Origin: Acidovorax soli
Lineage (GTDB): Bacteria; Pseudomonadota; Gammaproteobacteria; Burkholderiales; Burkholderiaceae_C
Reading direction: 5' to 3'
Assembly (NCBI RefSeq): GCF_014207955.1
Contig: NZ_JACHLK010000017.1
Span: 1 to 64,000 of the forward strand
Length of the DNA stretch: 64,000 nucleotides
Part shown: piece after piece, positions 8,504 through 17,845 of the stretch
Layout: each line of letters begins with the position of its first letter
Position numbering within the stretch: position 1 is the first letter of the stretch
Translations under genes and position numbers: made by a program
Notes under the pieces: generated by a model
Seen by the model: the letters and a program-made list of their open reading frames with translations, nothing else
Database searches by the model: none
Told to the model about the DNA's origin: nothing

Positions 8504-10435
8504 TCAGATATCCATGGCGGGCTTGTGCTCCTCGGGCGGCACGAACTTCCACTGCCCCACCAGCAGCGAGAACACGAAGGCCCCGGCAGCGAACAGCCCG
8601 AGCACGGCCAGCGCCATGCCCCAGTCGCCGCCCAGGGCACCGAAGGCGCTGGCGCGCACGGCCTTGATGGACCAGGTGAAGGGCAGCCAGGGGCTGATGT
8701 CGCGGTAGAAGGTGCTGGTCAGCTCCACCGGCAGCACGCCGCCGGCCGACGACAGCTGCAGCACCATGAGGATCAGCGCGATGGCCTTGCCCACGTCGCC
8801 GAAGGCGCGCACCAGGGCCAGGATGACGAGCATGAAGGTCAGCGAGGTGACCGCCATCGACAGCGCCAGCCCCAGGGTGTTGACCGCCTGTATGCCCAGC
8901 ATGAACCAGACCATGGCCAGCACGCAGGCGGCCTGCAGCAGGTTCACGCTCCACAGCACCCAGAGCTTGCCCAGCAGCAGCGAGACGCGCGAGTAACCCG
9001 CGGCCTCGTCGGGCAGGCGGCGCAGGTGGAAGATGAAGGCCGTCATCACCGCGCCCAGCCACAGCGCAATGGGGATGAAATTGGGCGCCAGGCCCATGCC
9101 GTTGTTCTTGACCGGTGCATCGATCTCGATCTGCGGCTTGACCGAAATGGCCAGGCCGCTGGCCGTGCCCTCCATGCCGGGGCCGCCCGAGGGCAGCGAG
9201 GCTTCCAGCGTATCGAGCCCCAGCACCAGCTGCGAGGAGCCGTCCTTCACCTTGAGCAAGCCCGTGCGCAGCTCGCCGGCGGCGCCGGCCAGCGCCTTGC
9301 TGCCGTCCACCACCTGGTCGACCTTGGCATCGGCCGGCACCTTGGCCGCCAGCGTGGAGGCGCCGGCCGAATACGCACCAAAGCCGTCCGCCATCTGCGC
9401 CACGCCCTGCGACAGGGTTCCCGCGCCCTCGGCCAGCCGGGCCTGGCCCTGGCTGGCCTGCTGCAGGCCGCCATGCAGTTGTGTCGCGCCATCGGCCAGT
9501 TGCCCGGCAGCGCCCGAGACCTTGTCACCGCCGAAGAGCAGGCCTTTGGACTCGTCGCGCAACTGCCCCGCCCCATCGGCCAGGCGCTGCGCGCCGTCTT
9601 CGAGCTGCGGCAGGGCCTGGCGCAGTTCCTCCTGCCCGCTGGCCAGTTGCCGGGCGCCGGCTTTCAGGGCCTGCAGGTCCGCTGCTTCGGGCTTCTTCGC
9701 ATCGAGCGTGCGCGCGCCCGCGCCCAGCTGCTTCATGCCATCGCCCAACTGCGCCACGCCGCTGGACAGCTCGGTCGCCCCCTTGGCCAGTTGCGCCGAT
9801 CCGCCCTCGGCCTTGCCCATGCCGCTGTGCAATGCCACCGCCCCTTCGCGCAGCTTGGCAACGCCTTCGTGCAGGCGCTGCAGGCTGTCGGCCGCCGAAG
9901 AGCTGGCACCGAGCACCACCTCCCAGCGCTTTTCGTTGAGCGATTCGTTCACCTGGTGCCCCAGCTCCTCGGCAAAGCGCCGGGCAAAGCCGGCACCCGC
10001 GTAGTTGTTGCCCTCGGAGGCAAACACCACGAGCTTGCCAGCCCCCGGCGAGCCCGCGGCCATGGCCCCGGCGCTGAAGTCGGCCGGAATCACCAGCGCA
10101 AACAGGCTCTTGCCCTGGCGCACGGCACGCCGGGCCACCTCGGGATCACCCTCTTCATAAAAGCCGAACTGCTCTTTGTCCTTGAGCGTCTGGGCCAGGT
10201 CCATGCCCAGGTTCACCGCCTGGCCATTGGCCATGGCACCGCGGTCCAGGTTGACGATGGCGGCCGGCAGGTTGCGGGTGTGGCTGGTGGGGTCCCACAC
10301 CGATTCGAGGTAGATGAAGGCGTAGAACGCCGGGATGACCACCACGCCCAGCAGCGACCAGCGCAGCTTGGGAAAGCTGCGCAGCAGCCGCGCCTCGAGC
10401 ATCGAGACGTGAAAGGCGTTGCGAAACAGGCGCAT
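8504..10435 (-). CDS. YhgE/Pip-family membrane protein
   Basis: This 643-residue protein belongs to the YhgE/phage-infection-protein family related to ABC-2 type permeases. One membrane segment lies near residues 25-42. A long extracytoplasmic region contains many heptad-like LxxGxxxL repeats (about residues 230-430), the hallmark of the family. Five membrane segments fill the C-terminal ~200 residues. I chose the ATG at 10435 because the homologous N terminus (MRLFRNAF) starts there; the frame stays open upstream to 10603. The gene lies 217 bp downstream of the metC-like gene on the same strand. Family members are linked to export or surface phenotypes, and the substrate is unknown. Confidence 0.85.
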   Translation of the reverse strand: MRLFRNAFHVSMLEARLLRSFPKLRWSLLGVVVIPAFYAFIYLESVWDPTSHTRNLPAAIVNLDRGAMANGQAVNLGMDLAQTLKDKEQFGFYEEGDPEVARRAVRQGKSLFALVIPADFSAGAMAAGSPGAGKLVVFASEGNNYAGAGFARRFAEELGHQVNESLNEKRWEVVLGASSSAADSLQRLHEGVAKLREGAVALHSGMGKAEGGSAQLAKGATELSSGVAQLGDGMKQLGAGARTLDAKKPEAADLQALKAGARQLASGQEELRQALPQLEDGAQRLADGAGQLRDESKGLLFGGDKVSGAAGQLADGATQLHGGLQQASQGQARLAEGAGTLSQGVAQMADGFGAYSAGASTLAAKVPADAKVDQVVDGSKALAGAAGELRTGLLKVKDGSSQLVLGLDTLEASLPSGGPGMEGTASGLAISVKPQIEIDAPVKNNGMGLAPNFIPIALWLGAVMTAFIFHLRRLPDEAAGYSRVSLLLGKLWVLWSVNLLQAACVLAMVWFMLGIQAVNTLGLALSMAVTSLTFMLVILALVRAFGDVGKAIALILMVLQLSSAGGVLPVELTSTFYRDISPWLPFTWSIKAVRASAFGALGGDWGMALAVLGLFAAGAFVFSLLVGQWKFVPPEEHKPAMDI

Positions 10436-10652
10436 GGCGGGCAGGCCGGTCGGTCGGTCGGGTGTCTTGTTGTGTTTGCAAGGCAGCGCCAGCCCCCGCA
10501 CCCGCGCGGTCGCACGCGAAAGCCGGCCCTGCCTCTTGTGCCCTGGAGTTTGCCCTGAACTGCGCCGCTTCGCCCGTACTGGCCCCACCGTCGGCGCACG
10601 CAAATGTGTAAAGTTTTATGTGTGCAGCGGCCCCGCCGCGCGCTGCACCAGC

Positions 10653-11885
10653 TCAGGGCGAAGAAGGGCCAGCGCCGTGGCCGATGTGCGCCAGTGCCGC
10701 TGCCAGGTCATCGCACAGGTCGCCAGGCGCCTCCAGCCCGATGTGCAGGCGCACCAGGCGCCCCGCGTCGGGCTGCACCGGCAGCGCGCGCAGGTGGTGT
10801 GCAATGGCCGGCATCACCAGGCTTTCGAAACCGCCCCAGCTGGTGCCCAGCCCGAACAGCTGCAGGGCGTTGATGAAGGCCTCGAACGCGGCCTCGCTGC
10901 AGGGCGCCAGCTCCACCGTGAAGGGCCCGGGCGCGCCGCTGAACTGCCGCCGCCATAGCGCATGGCCCGGGTCCGACGGCAGGGCCGGAAACAGCACCCG
11001 CTCGATCTGCGGCTGCGCCTGCAGCCACGCAGCCACGGCCAGCGCGCTCGCATGGTGGCGCGGCATGCGCAGGCCCAGGGTGCGCATGCCGCGCAGCACC
11101 AGCGCGCAGGCATCGGCCGACACATGGGAACCCTGGCGGTCGCACCAGGCCCGGGTGGAGGCCAGCGCCTCGTACGAGCCCGTGACCAGCCCCAGCACCA
11201 CGTCCGAATGGCCGTTGATGTACTTGGTGGCCGCATGGATCGACAGCGCAATGCCCAGCGCATGTGCGTCAAAGAAGAGCGGCGTGCCCCAGGTGGAGTC
11301 ACAGGCCACCGGCACGCCCCGGGAGGCCGCGAATTCGCTGACCGCCGCGGCGTCCAGCATGCGCATCGTGAGCGACGAGGGCACTTCGATGAAGACCAGG
11401 CAGGCCTGGTCGGTCCAAAGCTCACGCAAGGAGTCCACGCTGTCGAAATAGTCGATGCGGCACTGCAGCGGCGCCAGCACCTGGTCGCACAGCACTTGGG
11501 CCGGCCCGTACACGCCCTCCTGCACCAGGATCTGCCCGCCCGGCCGCGCATGGGCGCCCAGCACGGCGGCAATGGCCGCCAGCCCCGATGGCAGCGCGAT
11601 ACAGCTCTGCGCACCGCACAGCTGCGCCATGGCGGCCTGCAGCTCGAACTGGGTGGACGTGCCCGAGCGCCCGTAGCGCGGGGCCTCGAACACGGTGCCG
11701 CGGTACGAGTCCTTGAACTCCGCCAGGGTTGGGAACACGGTGGTCGATGCCCGCACCAGCGGCGGATTCACCGACAGGGCGGCCGTGGCCGACGTGCGGC
11801 CCAGGTGCGCCAGGGCCGTGTCGGTGTGCCAGGGTGTGCTGCGGACTGCGTGCGGTAGGGAGGGGGGTGTGGGGTGGTCAGTCAT
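10653..11885 (-). CDS. metC: Cystathionine beta-lyase family PLP enzyme
   Basis: This 410-residue Cys/Met-metabolism PLP enzyme most likely cleaves cystathionine to homocysteine, pyruvate and ammonia in the cytoplasm. Visible features are the phosphate-binding YGRSGT at 71-76, Asp196 before the pyridine ring site, and Lys221 in HAATKYINGHSD, which forms the internal aldimine. Length is normal. It is divergent from an AraC-family gene with only 69 bp between starts, so that regulator probably controls it. Related enzymes (methionine gamma-lyase, cystathionine gamma-synthase) share the fold. The short insert pattern favours a beta-lyase, but substrate choice is not settled by sequence alone. 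Confidence 0.85.
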   Translation of the reverse strand: MTDHPTPPSLPHAVRSTPWHTDTALAHLGRTSATAALSVNPPLVRASTTVFPTLAEFKDSYRGTVFEAPRYGRSGTSTQFELQAAMAQLCGAQSCIALPSGLAAIAAVLGAHARPGGQILVQEGVYGPAQVLCDQVLAPLQCRIDYFDSVDSLRELWTDQACLVFIEVPSSLTMRMLDAAAVSEFAASRGVPVACDSTWGTPLFFDAHALGIALSIHAATKYINGHSDVVLGLVTGSYEALASTRAWCDRQGSHVSADACALVLRGMRTLGLRMPRHHASALAVAAWLQAQPQIERVLFPALPSDPGHALWRRQFSGAPGPFTVELAPCSEAAFEAFINALQLFGLGTSWGGFESLVMPAIAHHLRALPVQPDAGRLVRLHIGLEAPGDLCDDLAAALAHIGHGAGPSSP

Positions 11886-11954
11886 GCCGCCAGCGTAGGG
11901 CGGCTGGCAGATTCCGTCTCACGCCAATCGGCTGATTTCTGTAGAAAATCGGAC

Positions 11955-12728
11955 ATGGCCTCTTCCCCCCACCACCGCTCCCTGGACTGGGACCGCATCA
12001 CGCGCCCCCTGGTGGCCATGGACAACCGCTGGCCTTCGGGCCGCTCCACGGGCTGGCACGCCCACCCCCGCGGGCAACTGCTCTATGCCACCGAGGGCGT
12101 GATGGTCGTGCACTCGGACGCCGGCTCCTGGGTGGTGCCGCCCCACCGCGCGCTGTGGATGGTGGCCGGGCTGCGCCACAACGTCACCATGTCGGGCGAA
12201 GTGCTGATGCGCACCGCCTACATCGATGCCACCGCCATCGCGCGCCTGCCGGCGGCCAGCTGCGTCGTCAACGTCTCGCCGCTGCTGCGCGAGCTGCTGG
12301 TCGAGGCCGTGCGCCTGCCCATGGAGGGCGCCCTGTCAGCGCGCGACCGGCGCCTGCTCGCCCTGCTGGCCGACGAACTGCGCACCTGCGACACGGTGCC
12401 GCTGCACCTGCCCCTGCCCGCCGACGAACGCCTGCGCAGCGTGTGCAGCGCGCTGATGGAGCGGCCCGACGATGCGCGCAGCGCCAGGGCCTGGGCCGCC
12501 ACCATCGGCGTGGGCGAGCGCACGCTGCAGCGCCTGTTCGTGCAAGGCACGGGCATGGGCTTTGCGCAGTGGCGCGAGCAGGCCCGGCTGCTGGCCGCCT
12601 TGACCGCCATCGCCCGGGGCGAGAAGCTCATCGCCGTGGCCCTGGGCTGCGGCTATGCCAGCCACAGCGCCTTCACCGCCATGTTCCGCCGCCACTTCGG
12701 CGTGCCGCCCTCGGTGTTCTACCGGTAG
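11955..12728 (+). CDS. AraC-family transcriptional regulator with cupin sensor
   Basis: This 257-residue regulator has an N-terminal cupin-type sensor (HAHPRGQL and VPPHRALW motifs, residues ~30-80) and a C-terminal double helix-turn-helix (GVGERTLQRLF, then CGYASHSAFTAMFRRHFG). The ATG at 11955 gives the normal family start; the frame is open further upstream without a ribosome binding site. It is divergently transcribed from the metC-like lyase, so it is the likely local regulator. The effector is unknown. Confidence 0.85.
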   Translation: MASSPHHRSLDWDRITRPLVAMDNRWPSGRSTGWHAHPRGQLLYATEGVMVVHSDAGSWVVPPHRALWMVAGLRHNVTMSGEVLMRTAYIDATAIARLPAASCVVNVSPLLRELLVEAVRLPMEGALSARDRRLLALLADELRTCDTVPLHLPLPADERLRSVCSALMERPDDARSARAWAATIGVGERTLQRLFVQGTGMGFAQWREQARLLAALTAIARGEKLIAVALGCGYASHSAFTAMFRRHFGVPPSVFYR

Positions 12729-12756
12729 CAGACTGGCCACCCGGTGCTTGGGGCGC

Positions 12757-13167
12757 CTATTGGGAAGATGCCATGCCCGGGCCGCCGGCACTGCCACCCG
12801 CCCGGATCTTTTGCAGCTCTTTGGCGAACCACTGGGCGCTGGGCTGAACGCTGCCGTTGCAGCGCACCTGGTAGGCCTGGCCCGAGGCGCTGCTCGACGA
12901 GGCAGCCAGCTCGATGAATTTCTCGGTGCTGGGCAGCGTGCTGCGCTTTTCGATGTAGTCGAGCTTGCGCAGCAGATGCGTCTTCGCCTCCGCGGCGCCG
13001 TGCCAGGAGCCATTGCGCTGGAACTCGCAGCCCGAGGACTGGAGCGCGGCCAGCAGGCGATCGATCTCGCCGCGCACCGGCGCGGCCGCTGGCGCTGCGA
13101 ACGCCAGGCCCGCAACCAGGCTGAGCCCCCAGGCGACCACGGTGTGCTGCAGATGTCGTCTTGTCAT
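12757..13167 (-). CDS. DUF5329-like exported protein
   Basis: This 136-residue protein has a Sec signal peptide (charged MTRRH start, hydrophobic core, cleavage near AFA-AP at ~24). The mature domain has SGCEFQRNGSW, LDYIEKRS, FIELAASSSSASG and VRCNG motifs that fit the DUF5329 family as I know it. The two conserved Cys probably form a disulfide in the periplasm. The start at 13167 is set by the signal peptide. Function is unknown. Confidence 0.75.
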   Translation of the reverse strand: MTRRHLQHTVVAWGLSLVAGLAFAAPAAAPVRGEIDRLLAALQSSGCEFQRNGSWHGAAEAKTHLLRKLDYIEKRSTLPSTEKFIELAASSSSASGQAYQVRCNGSVQPSAQWFAKELQKIRAGGSAGGPGMASSQ

Positions 13168-13198
13168 GGGCGAAAAGGATACCCCGTGGCCCAAGGCC

Positions 13199-13642
13199 TC
13201 AGCACTCGTAGGGATCAATGCGGAGCACCCGCGGCACGCCCGGCTGGCTGCAGCCTTGGGTGCACTGGTACACGGGCCAGCGGGGGTCACCACAGACCTT
13301 CTTGCGGCCGGGCACCCGGCGGTAGGTGGCGCCGGCCAGCACCGTAGCGCCATCGGCACCGCAGGCAAAGCCGGCCCGGCCGTCCGGGGTCCACTGGCAC
13401 TGGCTGTCAAAGGCGACCATGCCCGAAGCCGAAGACCGCGCCACAGCGGCCGGCTGCGGCTTCGCGGACCGCAGCACCTCCACACCGATCATGAGCTTGC
13501 CGAATTCGCAGCCCCCATCGTTGATGGTGACCTCGTGCGTGCTGGAGCGCCCGGAAAGGACCTCGGAGCAACCCGCGTGCCCTGCCCCGCTTGCCAGCAA
13601 GGCAGCGGCCACCACCAGGCATGCGCGCAGGGTCCTGAGCAT
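13199..13642 (-). CDS. Hypothetical exported Cys-rich protein
   Basis: This 147-residue protein has a clear signal peptide (MLRTLRACLVVAAALLASGAGHA). The mature part contains eight Cys, likely in disulfides. I do not recognise the family. It starts 12 bp downstream of the rimO stop on the same strand, so it may share that transcript, although it has no obvious link to ribosome modification. Confidence 0.7.
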   Translation of the reverse strand: MLRTLRACLVVAAALLASGAGHAGCSEVLSGRSSTHEVTINDGGCEFGKLMIGVEVLRSAKPQPAAVARSSASGMVAFDSQCQWTPDGRAGFACGADGATVLAGATYRRVPGRKKVCGDPRWPVYQCTQGCSQPGVPRVLRIDPYEC

Positions 13643-13653
13643 GGCCCGAACGG

Positions 13654-15045
13654 TCAGATCGGCTGGGCGATCAGGTCGTGACCACGCACGCCCACGATGC
13701 GGGCGCGCGTGAACTCGCCCACCTTCATGGTCTTGCTGATCTTCTCGGGCGGCAGCAGCTGCACCGTGCCGTCGATCTCGGGCGCATCCGCGTACGTGCG
13801 GCCCACGCCGCCCTTGCGGCCCAGCGCGGGGGCCGAGTCCACCAGCACCTGCATGGTGGCGCCCACGCGGCGCTGCAGGCGCGCGATGGAGACCTCTTCG
13901 GCCACGGCCATGAAGCGGGCGCGGCGCTCTTCGCGCACTTCCATGGGCAGCATGCCGGGCAGCTCGTTGGCGGCGGCGCCGTTCACATCGCTGTAGGCAA
14001 AGCAGCCCGCGCGGTCGATCTGCGCTTCGCGCACAAAATCCAGCAGGTGCTGGAATTCTTCTTCCGTCTCGCCCGGGAAGCCGGCGATGAAGGTGCTGCG
14101 GATGACCAGCTCGGGGCAGACCTCGCGCCAGCGCTGGATGCGCTCCAGATTGCGCTCGCCGCTGGCGGGGCGCTTCATGCGCTTCAGGACATCGGGGTGG
14201 CTGTGCTGCAGCGGCACGTCCAGGTAGGGCAGCACGCGGCCCGTGGCCATGAGCGGCAGCACGTCGTCCACGCTCGGGTAGGGGTACACGTAGTGCAGGC
14301 GCACCCAGGCGCCGTAGGGCTCGGCGATCTCGCCCAGGGTCTGCACCAGTTCGAGCATGCGCGTCTTCACGGGCTTGCCGTCCCAGAAGCCGGTGCGGTA
14401 CTTCACGTCCACGCCGTAGGCCGAGGTGTCCTGGCTGATGACCAGCAGTTCCTTCACGCCGCCTTCGAACAAGGCCTTGGCCTCGCTCAGCACGTCGCCG
14501 ATGGGGCGCGACACCAGGTCGCCACGCATCGAAGGGATGATGCAGAAGGTGCAGCGGTGGTTGCAGCCCTCGCTGATCTTGAGGTAGGCATAGTGCTTGG
14601 GCGTGAGCTTCACGCCCGCAATGCCGAAGCCGCCAGGCACCAGGTCGATGAAGGGGTCGTGCGGCTTGGGCAGGTTCAGGTGCACGGCGTCCATGACTTC
14701 CTGCGTGGCATGCGGGCCGGTCACGGCCAGCACGCTGGGGTGCATCTGGCGCACCATGTTGCCGCCGCCCTCGGCCTCGCGCGCACCCAGGCAGCCGGTC
14801 ACGATGACCTTGCCGTTCTCGGCCAGCGCTTCGCCAATGGTGTCCAGGCTTTCCTTCACGGCATCGTCGATGAAGCCGCAGGTGTTGACGATGACGAGAT
14901 CCGCCCCCTGGAAGGTCTTGGAGGTCTCATATCCTTCGGCGCTCAGTTGCGTCAGGATCAGCTCGGAATCGGTCAACGCCTTGGGGCAGCCCAGGCTGAC
15001 AAATCCGACTTTCGGTGTTTTCGTGGGGGACAGTACTTCGCTCAT
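13654..15045 (-). CDS. rimO: Ribosomal protein S12 methylthiotransferase RimO
   Basis: This 463-residue radical-SAM enzyme adds a methylthio group to the conserved aspartate of ribosomal protein S12. The MTTase domain carries the cluster ligands Cys20, Cys56 and Cys85. The radical-SAM CxxxCxxC is Cys161, Cys165 and Cys168 (EGCNHRCTFC), and a C-terminal TRAM-like domain ends the protein. Length and motifs fit RimO better than MiaB (SLGCPKALTDSE start). It is a housekeeping gene, and its 5' flank borders the AT-rich island that starts around 15180. Confidence 0.97.
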   Translation of the reverse strand: MSEVLSPTKTPKVGFVSLGCPKALTDSELILTQLSAEGYETSKTFQGADLVIVNTCGFIDDAVKESLDTIGEALAENGKVIVTGCLGAREAEGGGNMVRQMHPSVLAVTGPHATQEVMDAVHLNLPKPHDPFIDLVPGGFGIAGVKLTPKHYAYLKISEGCNHRCTFCIIPSMRGDLVSRPIGDVLSEAKALFEGGVKELLVISQDTSAYGVDVKYRTGFWDGKPVKTRMLELVQTLGEIAEPYGAWVRLHYVYPYPSVDDVLPLMATGRVLPYLDVPLQHSHPDVLKRMKRPASGERNLERIQRWREVCPELVIRSTFIAGFPGETEEEFQHLLDFVREAQIDRAGCFAYSDVNGAAANELPGMLPMEVREERRARFMAVAEEVSIARLQRRVGATMQVLVDSAPALGRKGGVGRTYADAPEIDGTVQLLPPEKISKTMKVGEFTRARIVGVRGHDLIAQPI

Positions 15046-15220
15046 AACCCTCTATTGTCCCAGTTCTGGCGGGAAAGGGCTATGGAGGGGGCTCTCCAGG
15101 CCCTTCGAGCACGTTCCCCTCCGCCGAGCCATCAACATCCCGTAACATGTCAACCGAGCAGCATCTCAACAGCTTGCTGCCCATGCAGCACTAGCACAAA
15201 TAATTGAAGGAGGGAACCCA

Positions 15221-16921
15221 ATGCACTTGGTTACGCGCTCGTATTTTGAAACTTTCTGCAGAAATTTTGATGCTCCATATGACGAAGCAAAAAATTTCGA
15301 GGCATTTGTAAATTATTGCGCTTACTCAAAATATTCAGGAGACAGTGTAGAGGCCAGCGATCTGGCATACGAAGGTGCGGACCCAGGCATTGATGGAGCG
15401 CTGTTATTCCTCGATGATCGAGCAGTTTTTTCAATTGAAGAACTTGACGAAATTTTTGAGACAGGAAGGCGCGAGTACCAAGTCACCATTGTTTTGAGCC
15501 AAGCCAAACGCTCTGTCAATTGGTCAAAACAGGAAATCGATTCCTTTGTAGCAGCTATTGTCGATTATTTATCAGACACACCAGCCCAGCCCCACAGCCC
15601 TTACCTCTCCGATTTCAAAAGGATGTTTAAAAAGCTGTATGACAATATAGGAAGAATAAAGGGCGGACTACCCAATCTACATGCATACTTCTTCTCCGCA
15701 GCGCCTGACACAGATGCCGTTGAAATCAATGCCGCATTTCAAATTGGCGAGGTCGCATTGAAGAAAATGGGGTATACCAACGAAACCCTTTTAATCAAAG
15801 GACATCGCGAGGTCATTCATGGACTATGGTTGGCAGCAGACGGCCCGATGGAAGCAACGCTGCAAACCGTAGGATAAGCATCATTTCCGAAGGCACCAAA
15901 CATTAACAGCGCGTACGTGGCAACCGTCACTGCGCGCAGTTTTATAAATTCAATTCTAAAAGATGGCAAAGGCGCCCCCAGAAAAAAACTCTTCGAGGAA
16001 AATGTGCGTGATTTCTTGGGGGTAGACGCCGACGTCAATTCAGAAATAGCAGACACACTGAAAACTGAAGGGAAACGCCCAAGATTTGGGTTAATGAACA
16101 ATGGCGTGACCATTGTGGCATCAAGCGTTCGACCAGCTGGACAAGAGATCTACATCCGCGACTTTCAGATCGTCAACGGATGTCAAACATCAAACATTTT
16201 AATTTCCCTTGATGCAGAAGTTGATAGCTCCGTAAGCTTAATGATTAAGCTAATTGAAGCCGAAGAGCCTTCTGTCATAGATGATATAGTTAGAGCTACC
16301 AATCGCCAATCCAAAGTTGAAGATGCACAATTTAGCTCCACGCTTGTAGCACTGCGCAAACTTGAGCAATATTTCAATGCAAGAGGTGTAGGCGAAACAA
16401 CTAGAATTTACTTTGAACGCCGAAAAGGTCAGTATCGACCAGAAAATGTAGCACCAGTGAGAATATTTGATGTGAGAGAAACAGCCCGGTGCTACGCAGC
16501 CATCTCCATGATGCGCCCGGATCTCTCCAGCAGGTATCCCAATCGTCTTACTGGCGAACTCCTCACTGAGGTTTTCGCACAAAGTGCTCATGAAGAAGAC
16601 TATTACACTGCTTGCTTTTGTCACTATCGATTGAGAATGCTGACATCAAACAAAAGATTTGATGGAAAATATTCCAAGCTAAGATGGCATATTATGGCAG
16701 CAGCGTCAAAATATTGCGCAGCCAAATACAAAAATTTTGGATGCAAATCAAAAAATGAGGCACTTTATAACCTTTTTTCCAGCAATGATGGAGTATGGTT
16801 TGATCGATTAGATCGCTTGATTAAAACCACCTTGCCAGAGCCGGACATTTCAAGAGATTTATTGAAATCCCCTCCACTAACGGCCACCGTGCTAGCAAAT
16901 GTAGATCAACTCCTTGATTGA
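15221..16921 (+). pseudogene. AIPR-type abortive infection gene interrupted by in-frame TAA
   Basis: Two open stretches, 15221-15877 (218 residues) and 15917-16921, are in the same frame, separated only by a TAA at 15875-15877. Read through, they give one 567-codon frame, about the usual size for an AIPR (abortive phage infection) protein. The first part has Asp58 in a PGIDG motif and Gln94-x-Lys96 in LSQAKRS, a pattern like PD-(D/E)xK nucleases. The second has MNNGVTIVA and FQIVNGCQTSNIL, the AIPR signature. The 13 codons after the TAA continue into a conserved-looking NSAYVATV segment, so the stop looks like a nonsense mutation, not a gene boundary. The GTG at 15917 lacks a ribosome binding site, whereas GAAGGAGGG precedes 15221. 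Base composition is far more AT-rich than the flanks, which indicates transfer. A sequencing error or a genuine split product remains possible. Confidence 0.8.
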
Positions 16922-16951
16922 TACCTATTTTTAGAAATTTACCGAATTGCT

Positions 16952-16990
16952 CCTTGCCAGCCTCCATTGGCAAGGTCAATTGATATTGAC
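16952..16990. terminator. Two small hairpins after the AIPR gene
   Basis: CCTTGCCA (16952-16959) pairs with TGGCAAGG (16968-16975). Overlapping its end, GTCAAT (16975-16980) pairs with ATTGAC (16985-16990). They lie 31 bp after the AIPR stop. There is no T-run, so intrinsic termination is uncertain, but the position suits a transcription end for the island. Confidence 0.45.
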
Positions 16991-17069
16991 CAGCTAGCTA
17001 CACATCCATTTTTCTGCACACCGTACTCTGCCTGTCTGGCATATTTGTGGCATGAATAGCATCAGGTCG

Positions 17070-17088
17070 GCTCGTCACCTTGACGAGC
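17070..17088. promoter_or_regulatory. Perfect 8-bp inverted repeat upstream of the GST operon
   Basis: GCTCGTCA (17070-17077) and TGACGAGC (17081-17088) form a perfect dyad with a 3-base gap, 55 bp before the GST start. It could be a regulator site or a hairpin. The adjacent larger dyad at 17105 is the better operator candidate. Confidence 0.45.
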
Positions 17089-17104
17089 AGTACCAGTAAT
17101 GCTG

Positions 17105-17128
17105 ATAGTTTCTTATTGTAGAAACTAT
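17105..17128. promoter_or_regulatory. Probable ArsR-type operator, 9-6-9 dyad
   Basis: ATAGTTTCT (17105-17113) and AGAAACTAT (17120-17128) form a perfect inverted repeat with a 6-base spacer, ending 14 bp before the GST start codon. Size and position fit the operator of a dimeric winged-helix repressor. The operon's second gene encodes such a repressor, so autoregulation is likely. The assignment is inference. Confidence 0.65.
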
Positions 17129-17142
17129 GATGATGACCAACT

Positions 17143-17844
17143 ATGCCTACACAACTCACCCTGCACTACCACCCCTTGTCCTCGTACTGCCACAAGGTGC
17201 TGATCGCGCTGGATGAACTCTCCATCACGCCCGAGCTGCGCCTGCTCAACCTGGGCGACCCGGCCGAGCGCGCGGCCTTTCTGGCGCTGTGGCCGACGGG
17301 CAAGATGCCGCTGCTGGTGGACGCAGGCCGTCCGGTGCCGGAGACCAGCATCATCATCGAGCACCTGCAGCGCCACCATGCCGGCGCAGGCTGTGCGCCG
17401 CTGATCCCGCACGACGCGGATGCGGCCCTGCAAGTGCGCCTGTGGGACCGGCTGTTCGACCTGTATGTGATGGCGCCCATGCAGGCCTGCACGGCCGACC
17501 TGCTGCGGCCCGAGGGCCAGCGCGATGCCCTGGGCCTGGCCCGGGCGCGCGAGGCCCTGTCTGCCGCCTACGCCATGGTCGACGCGCACATGGCAGGGCG
17601 CACCTGGGCCGCGGGCGACGCCTTCAGCATGGCCGACTGCGCTGCCGCGCCGGCCCTGTTCTATGCCGTGACCCATGTGCCGCTGGACGCCCGGCACACG
17701 CACCTGGCAGCGTACTTCGAGCGCCTGGTGGCACGCCCCTCGGTGGCGCGCACCATCGCAGCGGCGCGGCCCTTCTTCCGCTTCTACCCAGGGCGCCAGG
17801 GGCTGGCGCGCCGCTTCTTCAATCCTGATGATGCGCAGGGCTGA
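17143..17844 (+). CDS. Glutathione S-transferase family protein
   Basis: This 233-residue protein has an N-terminal thioredoxin-like domain (LHYHPLSSYCHKVLIALDE, with the SxxCH active-site region and the PETSIIIEHL glutathione-binding loop at ~65-75) and an all-helical C-terminal domain. It would conjugate glutathione to, or reduce, a small electrophile. It is the first gene of a three-gene operon with an ArsR repressor and an SRPBCC protein, and a strong dyad lies just upstream. The substrate is not evident. Confidence 0.85.
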   Translation: MPTQLTLHYHPLSSYCHKVLIALDELSITPELRLLNLGDPAERAAFLALWPTGKMPLLVDAGRPVPETSIIIEHLQRHHAGAGCAPLIPHDADAALQVRLWDRLFDLYVMAPMQACTADLLRPEGQRDALGLARAREALSAAYAMVDAHMAGRTWAAGDAFSMADCAAAPALFYAVTHVPLDARHTHLAAYFERLVARPSVARTIAAARPFFRFYPGRQGLARRFFNPDDAQG

Positions 17845-17845
17845 C

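Noticed and set aside
8345..10558. Long plus-strand open frame opposite the YhgE gene
   Set aside because: The product is Gln/His/Arg-rich low-complexity sequence typical of antisense frames in high-GC DNA; the minus-strand frame has a clear family match.
13678..15207. 509-residue plus-strand frame opposite rimO
   Set aside because: Antisense shadow of a highly conserved enzyme gene, with no recognisable domain.
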